This document shows positions 16,307 through 23,802 of a stretch of DNA of 43,986 bases, piece by piece. Where the stretch lies: assembly GCA_026399025.1 (NCBI GenBank), contig JAPLRU010000047.1, forward strand, positions 77,467 to 121,452. Direction: 5' to 3'. Both the position numbers and the translations under genes were made by a program. Position 1 is the first letter of the stretch; each line of letters begins with the position of its first letter. Source of the DNA: Methylobacter sp. (GTDB lineage Bacteria; Pseudomonadota; Gammaproteobacteria; Methylococcales; Methylomonadaceae). The notes under the pieces are model-generated. The model searched no databases. It was not told the DNA's origin and saw nothing but the letters and a program-made list of their open reading frames with translations.

Positions 16307-17530
16307 ATGAAAGCTAATAAAAAACACAACACCCTTGCGCAGTTGACCTGCGCGGCTTTGGCGTTGCCTGGACTGATGCAGACAGCGGCTGCCGGGCGCG
16401 TCGAAGACACTTACAACGCCGATTTTCAGTATGGACATTATTCCGAAAGCAATCAGCGCATGAAAGTCGATATTTTTGAAGGCGCGCTGTCGGCGCCGGT
16501 CGGCAAATCGCTGACCGCTTCGGTCAATTTAGTCCGCGACATGATCTCCGGCGCGTCGCCGATCTATAACGAAAAAGACGCTCAGGGACAGGTTCACCAA
16601 GTTATCAGCGGAGCATCGCCGAGCAGTTCTTGCGGCTCATCAATCTGCGAACAACGTGATGCGCTCAGTTCAGGTTTAACCTACTTTCTCGATTCGGCGT
16701 CGATTAACGTCGGCGGCGGCTTTTCCAGGGAACAGGATTACACCTCCCGTTATTTCAATACCACGATGAGCCTGGATTTGAATAAAAAACTGACCACGCT
16801 GAATTTGGGCGCTTCGGCTGCTTTTGATGAAATAGCCCCGTCGCCTTCGATATGGAACAGCCGGAACAGCGATTTTAACAGCCATAAAACCAGTCAACAG
16901 TATTTGCTCGGCGTAGCGCAAGTGATCGATAAAGACTCTTTAGTGCAGAGCAATATCAGCTTCGGCTATCAGTCCGGTTTTTTGTCCGATCCTTATAAAT
17001 GGGTGGCGTTTTATAACGGCAACAATTTTTCGGATTTCCAGCAAGATAAACGGCCGGGGCAAAAGTTCCAATGGGCGTGGCTGAATCAGTATGTCCGCCA
17101 TTTTGGTCAGCTTAACGATGCCGCACTGCATCTCGATTACCGGTTCAGCACCGATGATTGGGGCGTCAATGCCCATACTTTCGAGGCTGGCTGGCATCAA
17201 CCGATTGTCGATGATTGGCAAATAATTTCTCGAGTTAGATATTATTCGCAAGATCAAGCGGATTTCTACCAATCGGTTTTTTCCGGCGATTCGGCAAATT
17301 ACGCGGCTTATTCCAGCGATTATCGCTTGGCCGGTTTCGGCGCAATTTCCGGCGGAATTAAGTTAAGTAAAGAAATCAACCAAATAAAACCCTTTAGCCA
17401 ATTAAAGTTTCAAACCGGTTTTGAATACTACAACCATAAAGGCAGTTATGAATTAGGCGGCAGCCATCGCACTAACTTCGATAGCTTTAGTTATTGTTTG
17501 GTGACTGCTTCGTTTAATTTGAAATTTTAG
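16307..17530 (+). CDS. DUF3570 outer-membrane-like beta-barrel protein
   Basis: This 407-residue protein has an N-terminal signal (ending near QTAAA), then VEDTYNADFQYGHYSESNQRM, and dense alternating beta-strand patterns ending in FNLKF. This fits an outer-membrane barrel of the DUF3570 family. A CGSSIC pair near residue 105 could form a disulfide in an external loop. It follows the DUF4266 gene by 32 bp and likely forms an operon with it and tlpA. The barrel may hold or export the small DUF4266 product; that is inference from conserved neighbourhood. Confidence 0.82.
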   Translation: MKANKKHNTLAQLTCAALALPGLMQTAAAGRVEDTYNADFQYGHYSESNQRMKVDIFEGALSAPVGKSLTASVNLVRDMISGASPIYNEKDAQGQVHQVISGASPSSSCGSSICEQRDALSSGLTYFLDSASINVGGGFSREQDYTSRYFNTTMSLDLNKKLTTLNLGASAAFDEIAPSPSIWNSRNSDFNSHKTSQQYLLGVAQVIDKDSLVQSNISFGYQSGFLSDPYKWVAFYNGNNFSDFQQDKRPGQKFQWAWLNQYVRHFGQLNDAALHLDYRFSTDDWGVNAHTFEAGWHQPIVDDWQIISRVRYYSQDQADFYQSVFSGDSANYAAYSSDYRLAGFGAISGGIKLSKEINQIKPFSQLKFQTGFEYYNHKGSYELGGSHRTNFDSFSYCLVTASFNLKF

Positions 17531-17605
17531 AGTGCTAGACGGTGTTAAGTAGTCGTTGAAAAGTTTCTTAAACTCTCGCTTGGTAACGCAGTATTGGAAG
17601 CTCCA

Positions 17606-17892
17606 GAGACTGTGGAAGTATTATCAATAATTTAGTTTAAAAAACTCTTCACCACGAAGGCACGAAGGACACGAAGTTTTCAATACATTGAATTCAAAAA
17701 ATGTAAGTATTCACCTCCCCCTTTGAAAAAGGGGGATCGAGGGGGATTTATTTAGAATAATCTCCCCTAACCCCTCTTTTTCAAAGAGGGGGACTGAATA
17801 ATTACCAAAAAATTACTTTTCCTTCGTGACCTTCGTGCCTTCGTGGTGAATGCTTTTTGCTTTTGTTTTAAAACGAATACTTTCACAGTCTC
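17606..17892. repeat. Palindromic dispersed repeat, copy 3, carrying a nested second element
   Basis: The arms GAGACTGTGGAAGTATTAT (17606) and AATACTTTCACAGTCTC (to 17892) and the inner TTCACCACGAAGGCACGAA / TTCGTGCCTTCGTGGTGAA match copies 1 and 2. The centre is split by a complete copy of the second repeat family (17703-17802). The whole stretch from 17531 to 17932 between the DUF3570 gene and dsbD is repeat sequence with no gene. Confidence 0.8.
17703..17802. repeat. Second palindromic repeat family, copy 2 (nested insertion)
   Basis: This 100-bp element begins GTAAGTATTCACCTCCCCC and ends GGGGGACTGAATAAT, nearly identical to 15391-15489. It lies in the loop of a copy of the first family, so it inserted after that copy was in place. 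The sharing of the same end points in both copies argues for a discrete mobile unit. Confidence 0.8.
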
Positions 17893-17932
17893 TCCAGCTT
17901 GGTAACGAGCATCAATAAATAGAGTAAAAATC

Positions 17933-19819
17933 ATGAAAAAACTAGCATCTATAACAGCGCTTTGGCTGCTCGGTATCGTTATCGCCCAGGCTGAAGCGCC
18001 TAAAGCGGATTTCAGCATTACCCCTTTAAATTCCGGGCAATGGCCTGCCGAGTATCGGCTCTCTTTGGTCGTGCCTAAAGATCATCATGCTTATCTCGAC
18101 AAAGGCGACGAGAATATCTATCTCCCGGTTGAAGTCGATCCCGAGCAAAAATTGGCCGCGTCCCACTTAGTCATCGTTAATCTGCAAAGACCCGCGGGCG
18201 TGTACGACAACAAAGTGGAAGCCACGGTGTTAAGAGATCAAGGCGACTTCCTGTTATCCCTTGCGCCTTTAAGCGCCGAGCCTGTCAGCACACAGACCGT
18301 CGCGCTGGATGTCAATTATCAGCTGTGCAACGACATCACCCATGTTTGTTTTCGCCCGCAAACGACGCAGATCAGCTTGATCTTGCCGACGCCACCGGCA
18401 GCGCAGTCCGCAGTTCCTGAACAGCCCGGCACGATGACCGAACAATTGCTGTCATTATTTAAAAATAATCAGGACCATACCTTGATCCTGTTCGGGCTCA
18501 TGTTCCTTGCCGGTCTATTGTCCGTGGCGACGCCTTGTGTTTATCCGATGCTGCCGATTACTTCGATGTTTATTGTCAATCGCGCCAATGGGGTGGCGGC
18601 CAAGGAAAAACTGCACGCTTTTGCCTACGTCATCGGCATCATCGGCACCTACACCGCATTAGGCCTAATCGCGGGCATGACCGGAGGTGCATTTAACAGT
18701 TTTATGCAATCCGCCTGGGTCAATATCGGTTTTGCCTTATTCTTTGCTTTTTTTGCAATCGCCTTATTAGGGTTTTACGAATTGGCCTTCATGCAAAATG
18801 AAGTTCATGCCTTGGACCGGCATTCCGCGCGCGTTAAAGGCTTAAGCGGGACTTGGCTGATGGGCACGGTAGCCGGTTTGGTCATTTCGCCTTGTGTCGG
18901 GCCCATTGTTTTCGCTCTGTTGCTGCAAGTCGCCGATCACATAGCCGATAAAGCCGACAGCCTAAGCGCAATGGGTCAGAATCTGACTTTCTGGGACAAG
19001 TTAGGCGTCGCCGGCCAAGGCAGCATAATGATGAGCGGCTTCGGTCTGGGCGTAGGCTTGCCTTTTTTCGTCATCAGCGTGGTCAAATTCAAAAAACTGC
19101 CTAAATCCGGGTACTGGATGAATAAAGTCAAATATGCGTTCGGCTTGTTGATTTTGTACTTTGCTTACACCTATTTCGCTAAAGGCATGGGCGTGCTGGG
19201 CGTCGAATCGACGGTGACCTTATCGCTGGCTATCGGCATGGTGGCGGTGTGGATAGCCGTGGTGCAGTGCAACGTCTTATCGCTATTGCCCGGCGATGCG
19301 CAGCCCAACCGGAAAATGCATCATTACTGCGGCGTTATGGCGCTGGTCATCGGCATTTGGCTGATCGTCGCCGGCTTGGGTCAAACCCCGATTATCACGA
19401 CCGCTCATGCCAATGATGTCGGCTCGGAAAAAAGCCAAAACACAGCGAGTCCGGCCATACAGGAAGAAGCCGGAATTTCATGGTACAGAAGTTTTGATGC
19501 CGCGCAAAAAATGGCTCAACAAAGCGGCAAACCTATTTTCATCGATTTCTATGCCGATTGGTGCGCCAACTGCATCGCATTCAAGGCCGAAGTCGCGCAT
19601 AACATTCTATTAAATCAAGCTTTAAAGGAAAAAGCGGTCGCTGTAAAACTGGTGGATAAAGAACCGGAGTTTGAAAAGTTCCGTTCTTACCGGGAACACC
19701 GTCAATTAAAAATCGGCTTGCCTTATTTTGTTATTTTATCGCCCGATGGAAAACTGATCTGGTCAAGTACGGATTATAAAGCGACGGAAAAAATGGTTGC
19801 CGTCCTGGTCAATTCCTAA
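17933..19819 (+). CDS. dsbD: Thiol:disulfide interchange protein DsbD
   Basis: DsbD carries electrons from cytoplasmic thioredoxin to periplasmic thiol proteins. The 628-residue protein shows all three modules. A signal peptide and N-terminal alpha domain have a Cys pair in QLCNDITHVC. The eight-helix membrane core has reactive Cys in TPCVYPMLP (C202) and SPCVGP (C321). The C-terminal thioredoxin domain has DWCANC (C544, C547). Length is normal. Its neighbours upstream include the TlpA-type thioredoxin and a Cys-rich secreted fusion, both plausible clients. The upstream gap is repeat sequence, so promoter elements are not obvious. Confidence 0.92.
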   Translation: MKKLASITALWLLGIVIAQAEAPKADFSITPLNSGQWPAEYRLSLVVPKDHHAYLDKGDENIYLPVEVDPEQKLAASHLVIVNLQRPAGVYDNKVEATVLRDQGDFLLSLAPLSAEPVSTQTVALDVNYQLCNDITHVCFRPQTTQISLILPTPPAAQSAVPEQPGTMTEQLLSLFKNNQDHTLILFGLMFLAGLLSVATPCVYPMLPITSMFIVNRANGVAAKEKLHAFAYVIGIIGTYTALGLIAGMTGGAFNSFMQSAWVNIGFALFFAFFAIALLGFYELAFMQNEVHALDRHSARVKGLSGTWLMGTVAGLVISPCVGPIVFALLLQVADHIADKADSLSAMGQNLTFWDKLGVAGQGSIMMSGFGLGVGLPFFVISVVKFKKLPKSGYWMNKVKYAFGLLILYFAYTYFAKGMGVLGVESTVTLSLAIGMVAVWIAVVQCNVLSLLPGDAQPNRKMHHYCGVMALVIGIWLIVAGLGQTPIITTAHANDVGSEKSQNTASPAIQEEAGISWYRSFDAAQKMAQQSGKPIFIDFYADWCANCIAFKAEVAHNILLNQALKEKAVAVKLVDKEPEFEKFRSYREHRQLKIGLPYFVILSPDGKLIWSSTDYKATEKMVAVLVNS

Positions 19820-19895
19820 AATTGAAAATGTCCGGCAAAGGGCGGCTTCTGATCGCGATCCGCGGCATGTATGGCTTATCTCTCGTTAGCTTTTC

Positions 19896-19937
19896 ATACC
19901 AAAATTGCAGGTATTATTTGCAGGGACTGCAAAAAAA
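19896..19937 (+). promoter_or_regulatory. Upstream activator site of the RTX gene (TTGCAG-N16-CTGCAA)
   Basis: ATACCAAAATTGCAG, 16 bases, then CTGCAAAAA repeat the site found upstream of the cyclophilin-fusion gene. The arms are at 19905-19910 and 19927-19932. The centre is about 106 bp before the predicted start of transcription, almost the same as the first copy. The intervening 16 bases agree at 9 positions. Confidence 0.65.
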
Positions 19938-19996
19938 AGCGACTCGATTTTTGTGTGTAGGTTTATTAAATGTAACAAAATCATGGTTTTATATTG

Positions 19997-20015
19997 TTGG
20001 CATAGATGGTGCTTT
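19997..20015 (+). promoter_or_regulatory. Sigma54 (-24/-12) promoter of the RTX gene
   Basis: TTGGCATAGATGGTGCTTT has GG (19999-20000) and GC (20011-20012) with the required 10-base spacing, and it resembles the promoter at 13779 over most of its length. The leader to the ATG at 20138 is about 114 nt. It contains a hairpin GCCTTTTTAA/TTTAAAAGGC near 20059-20088 and a ribosome site AGAGGAAAG. Confidence 0.65.
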
Positions 20016-20137
20016 ATAAATTGCAGAGGCGGTATCAATGGTTTAAACCCGTGCTTATAAGCCTTTTTAAGTTCGATTTAAAAGGCATTTAGAATTAACG
20101 ATGAAGTTTATTTTTATTTAAAAACAGAGGAAAGATC

Positions 20138-21859
20138 ATGTCAGTTAAAACAAAAGGTTATGAAAATCAACTGGGCGCTTTTGATGTCGAAGACGATTTT
20201 GACACTGATCATAATGGGTCCGGGGATGACGATAGTGGACTTGGCGGCTCAAGCAATGACACTGGAAGCGGCGACGGCGATGACAATCTATTAGGCGGTT
20301 TGGGGCTCGACCTTTTAAGCGGCGGCCTAGGCAATGATCACATCGACGGCGGCGAAGGCAATGACACTGAAAACGGCGGTGACGGCGATGATCATTTATT
20401 AGGTGGTTTGGGCGATGATGGTTTGGACGGTGGTATCGGCGACGATAATCTCGACGGCGGCGACGGCACGGATAACTTAGCGGGCGGTTTAGGGTTCGAC
20501 CTTTTAAGCGGCGGCTTGGGTAATGATCAAGTCGATGGCGGCGAAGGCAATGACACTGAAAACGGCAACGACGGCGACGATAATCTTTTAGGTGGTCTGG
20601 GTGATGATAGCTTGGATGGCGGTATCGGCGATGACGACCTCGATGGCGGCGACGGAGATGACCATTTATTGGGCGGTTTAGGACTCGATATCTTAGGAGG
20701 CGGTTTGGGTAATGAACACATCGATGGCGGAGAAGGTAACGATACTGAAAACGGTCATGACGGCGACGACAATCTTTTAGGTGGTCTGGGTGATGATAGC
20801 TTGGATGGCGGTATCGGCGATGACGACCTCGACGGCGGCGACGGCGATGACCATTTATTGGGCGGTTTAGGACTCGATATTTTAGGCGGCGGTTTGGGTA
20901 ATGACCACATCGATGGCGGCGAAGGTAACGATACTGAAAACGGCCATGACGGCGACGACAATCTTTTAGGCGGTTTAGGTGACGACAGTTTGGATGGCGG
21001 TATCGGTGACGATAACCTCGACGGCGGCGACGGCATCGATAACTTAGCGGGTGGTTTAGGACTCGACCTTTTAAGCGGCGGTTTGGGCAATGATAAAATC
21101 GACGGAGGCGAAGGCAACGACACCGGAAACGGCGGCGACGGCAGCGATTATTTGTTAGGCGGTTTGGGTGACGACAGCTTGGATGGCGGCATCGGCAACG
21201 ATAATTTGGCTGGCGACGACGGTGCGGATAATTTATCGGGCGGTTTAGGTCTCGATATTTTGAGCGGCGGTTTGGGCAATGATAGCTTGGATGGCGGTAC
21301 CGACGACGATAACCTTAGCGGTGGTTCAGGCACGGATAATCTTAACGGCGGCGACGGCAACGATGCATTAGATGGCGGCAAAGGCAGCGACAATTTAGGC
21401 GGCGGCTTAGGGGACGATAACCTTAAAGGCGGCTTAGGCATCGACAACCTGAGCGGTGGCGACGGCAATGACAGTCTATCGGGCGGCGCAGGCAACGACA
21501 ATCTCAGCGCCGGCAACGGTAATGACTTGGTAATCAGCGATTCAGGCCGGGATATGTTAACAGGTGGCGCGGGGGCCGATACTTTCAAGTTTTCCAATGA
21601 AAAACACTATTTGAAAGACGTCATTAGCGATTTTTCTGAAGGCGACAGGATTGACCTGAGGGCGATTGATGCTAACGCTACGACTTCGGCCAATGACGCT
21701 TTTAGCTGGGTAACGGGGGCTTTCAGTCAGGCCGGGCAATTGCACTACAATGCGGCCAATCACACTTTATACGGCAATACCGATGCCGATAGCGCTGCGG
21801 AGTTTGCGATTCAACTGACCGGTGTGAATAGCGTAGCCGATACTGATGTCATGTTGTAA
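20138..21859 (+). CDS. RTX-type calcium-binding repeat protein, probably type I secreted
   Basis: The 573-residue protein lacks a Sec signal. It consists almost wholly of glycine-aspartate nonapeptides of the GGxGxDxLx kind (about residues 44-480), which bind calcium and fold into a beta-roll outside the cell. The last 90 residues (ADTFKF, VISDFSEGDRIDL, and a hydrophobic end TDVML) are the C-terminal secretion region typical of type I exported RTX proteins. No catalytic domain is present, so it looks structural, such as a surface-layer or matrix protein. No exporter genes are in the window. It probably answers to sigma54 and the shared activator site. Confidence 0.85.
   Translation: MSVKTKGYENQLGAFDVEDDFDTDHNGSGDDDSGLGGSSNDTGSGDGDDNLLGGLGLDLLSGGLGNDHIDGGEGNDTENGGDGDDHLLGGLGDDGLDGGIGDDNLDGGDGTDNLAGGLGFDLLSGGLGNDQVDGGEGNDTENGNDGDDNLLGGLGDDSLDGGIGDDDLDGGDGDDHLLGGLGLDILGGGLGNEHIDGGEGNDTENGHDGDDNLLGGLGDDSLDGGIGDDDLDGGDGDDHLLGGLGLDILGGGLGNDHIDGGEGNDTENGHDGDDNLLGGLGDDSLDGGIGDDNLDGGDGIDNLAGGLGLDLLSGGLGNDKIDGGEGNDTGNGGDGSDYLLGGLGDDSLDGGIGNDNLAGDDGADNLSGGLGLDILSGGLGNDSLDGGTDDDNLSGGSGTDNLNGGDGNDALDGGKGSDNLGGGLGDDNLKGGLGIDNLSGGDGNDSLSGGAGNDNLSAGNGNDLVISDSGRDMLTGGAGADTFKFSNEKHYLKDVISDFSEGDRIDLRAIDANATTSANDAFSWVTGAFSQAGQLHYNAANHTLYGNTDADSAAEFAIQLTGVNSVADTDVML
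20267..21590 (+). repeat. Nonapeptide coding repeats with a 189-bp higher-order period
   Basis: On top of the 27-bp RTX unit there is a longer period. For example, GGTGGTCTGGGTGATGATAG occurs at 20591 and again at 20780, exactly 189 bp apart (seven nonapeptides). The blocks from about 20270 to 21110 are variants of this 63-residue module. They must have arisen by segmental duplication, and copy-number variation between strains is likely. Confidence 0.85.
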
Positions 21860-21984
21860 ACCTTCGTTGTTTTAAAGCCGCGTTTTACGCCGGGTTCATG
21901 AGTTTGGGAACTCGGCGCGATACCGCTCACGATACCTATTTTGTCCGATAGTGCTTGAATACGGCGTAGCGGATTCATTTGATT

Positions 21985-22012
21985 TTGTTCGATGACTGGC
22001 GGCCTTTATAAT
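21985..22012 (+). promoter_or_regulatory. Possible sigma70 promoter directly before the sensor kinase
   Basis: TTGTTC (21985-21990), 16 bases, then a perfect TATAAT (22007-22012) ends only 5 bp before the ATG at 22018. Transcription would begin at or next to the start codon, so the message would be leaderless. No ribosome site is visible upstream, which fits. The match may be coincidental. Confidence 0.35.
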
Positions 22013-22017
22013 GCTTC

Positions 22018-23802
22018 ATGCGCATCCATCGGATTTTATTAATCTCTTTTCTTTCCCTGTTTCTTTTAGCGACGGTTCCGATCGTCGCGCTTTCCTTTTA
22101 TGCCTCTCAAGTCGCTTTAGAAGCGGAAATCGGACGTAGCCTTAAAAACGATGCGGCGATGTTGATGGAACAAATCGACATGCTGATTTTTGAGCGCCTG
22201 CAAAACGTCCATTCCTGGAGCCACCTGGATATTATCCAGGAAGGCCGCATCGGCGATGTGGACAAGCGTCTGGCGCAATTTTTGGCGGAGTTGGAACACG
22301 GTTATCCCGGCGTATACCGAAACCTGTTTTATCTGGATAAAGAAAACCGGATTATTGCGGCCGGAGACCCGGTCTTAATCAAGCAATCTTTTCAGCCTCA
22401 GCCGGACTGGATACGGGCACATGTCCCGCACGGCGAAGTCTTCCTGGAAGCGTTGCAATTACAGCCCCCTTATGAACGGGCGGATCTGGTTATTCGCGCT
22501 CCGGTACCCGATAGCTATGCGAGCGGCGATATAGGACAGCTTTACGGCGTATTCGATCTTAGGCAAATTTTCCGCTTGTTCGATCAGGCCAGCCATTCGG
22601 ACGCCGGCGAGCGTTTTGTTATTCTACTGGATGCCGAGGGCAGAACCATAGCCGCTTCCGCGGCCGCGCGTGCGCAAAAGCTGCTGTTAACCGATACCTT
22701 CGCCAACTGGAAACTCAACGAACAGAACGGCATCGCTGTCCATACCGGCAAGCCCTTGCTTGATTCATCGGTATTGGTCGGTTATGCGCTTTCTAAAAGT
22801 TATGAAGGTTACGCCAATATGGGCTGGTCATTGTTGGTTATCCAGTCTACGCAGCAAGCGTTCCAGCCCATTTGGGCGTTGTGGTGGCTGTTTTGCAGCG
22901 CTTTTCTCATCATCGGTTTGATCGCCGGCGGCGTCGCGCAAGGGGTGGCGGGACGTATCGCCAAGCCCCTGCTGGATTTGACGGCTTGGGTCAGGCGCTT
23001 TCAAAAAAACGCGGACTGCATCAGCCCCCAAGTATCCGGCGCCCAAGAAGTGCGCGAACTGAGCTTGGCTTTCGGCCAACTCGCCGAAGATTTAGAGCGT
23101 TCCCGCCAACAGGTTGTTCATGCCGCCAAATTGGCCGTGGTCGGCGAAATGGCGGCGATTATGGCTCATGAAGTGCGCACTCCGCTGGGCATTTTGCAAA
23201 CTACCGCGCAAATGCTGCAATGGGAAAGCGCATTAAGCGCTGAAGGCCTGGAAATGGCCCATATGATGGTTGACGAAAGCGCCCGGTTGAACCGTTTGAT
23301 TTCGACTTTACTGGATTGCGCCCGTCCGCGTCCGCCCAATATGCAAGTGCAGGACGTGCATAAAATCATCGCCCGCGTGATCGACCTGCTGGCCACGCAG
23401 GCGCAAAAAAAAGCGCTGCACATTGATTGGCAGGCGCCGAAAAACCCCGCCATCATCGAATGCGACCAGGAATTGTTGGTTCAGGTTTTTCTAAACCTGA
23501 TTTTAAACGCCATTCAAATCGTTCCGGCAGGCGGGCGAATACGGGTGCGTACCGATTGCTCAAACGGCGAATCGGTAAAAATAACCGTAGCGGACGACGG
23601 CCCCGGCATTCCGCCGGAAAATCGAGCGCGCTTGTTCGATCCTTTTTTTACCACCCGAGACGGCGGCATCGGTCTTGGCTTAACCGTTACCCAACAAATT
23701 ATCGCCGTTCACGGCGGTCATTTGAGTGCGGGCTCAAGCGATTTGGGCGGCGCGTGTTTTACCTTGTTTTTACCTTTTTATCAGGAAGAAAAAATATGCT
23801 GA
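22018..23802 (+). CDS. Membrane sensor histidine kinase (NtrB/ZraS-like)
   Basis: This 594-residue inner-membrane kinase has a first transmembrane segment at about 5-28 and a periplasmic sensing region of about 240 residues. A second segment near 285-310 leads into a HAMP-like linker. The phosphoacceptor helix is MAHEVRTPLG with H384, and the ATPase domain has DDGPGIPPENRARLFDPFF and a GIGLGL box. It overlaps the downstream sigma54 activator by 7 bp, so the two are a cognate pair. Architecture is like kinases that answer to envelope signals. The ligand is unknown. Loss or change of its periplasmic domain should alter activation of the linked targets. Confidence 0.88.
   Translation: MRIHRILLISFLSLFLLATVPIVALSFYASQVALEAEIGRSLKNDAAMLMEQIDMLIFERLQNVHSWSHLDIIQEGRIGDVDKRLAQFLAELEHGYPGVYRNLFYLDKENRIIAAGDPVLIKQSFQPQPDWIRAHVPHGEVFLEALQLQPPYERADLVIRAPVPDSYASGDIGQLYGVFDLRQIFRLFDQASHSDAGERFVILLDAEGRTIAASAAARAQKLLLTDTFANWKLNEQNGIAVHTGKPLLDSSVLVGYALSKSYEGYANMGWSLLVIQSTQQAFQPIWALWWLFCSAFLIIGLIAGGVAQGVAGRIAKPLLDLTAWVRRFQKNADCISPQVSGAQEVRELSLAFGQLAEDLERSRQQVVHAAKLAVVGEMAAIMAHEVRTPLGILQTTAQMLQWESALSAEGLEMAHMMVDESARLNRLISTLLDCARPRPPNMQVQDVHKIIARVIDLLATQAQKKALHIDWQAPKNPAIIECDQELLVQVFLNLILNAIQIVPAGGRIRVRTDCSNGESVKITVADDGPGIPPENRARLFDPFFTTRDGGIGLGLTVTQQIIAVHGGHLSAGSSDLGGACFTLFLPFYQEEKIC

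Noticed and set aside
13143-17892. CRISPR array made of the recurring palindromes
   Set aside because: The repeats are few, long, irregularly spaced and inverted within each unit, with no uniform spacers or cas genes.
19822-20019. A 65-codon frame right after dsbD
   Set aside because: It runs through the shared activator site and into the sigma54 promoter of the RTX gene and has no recognised product; it is more likely regulatory DNA.
20527-21597. Long Pro/Ser-rich frames on the minus strand opposite the RTX gene
   Set aside because: They are the mirror of glycine-aspartate repeats in the real gene and exist only because the repeats are codon-regular.
22001-22016. CGGCCTTTATAATGCTT as a sigma54 promoter for the sensor kinase
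   Set aside because: GG-N10-GC spacing is right, but the -24 element is poor and the site ends next to the start codon, leaving no room for a transcript start before it.
23427-23795. N-terminal extension of the NtrC-type regulator
   Set aside because: The extension overlaps the kinase gene in another frame, is Arg/Ser rich without a domain, and the ATG at 23796 gives a normal receiver start with a ribosome site.
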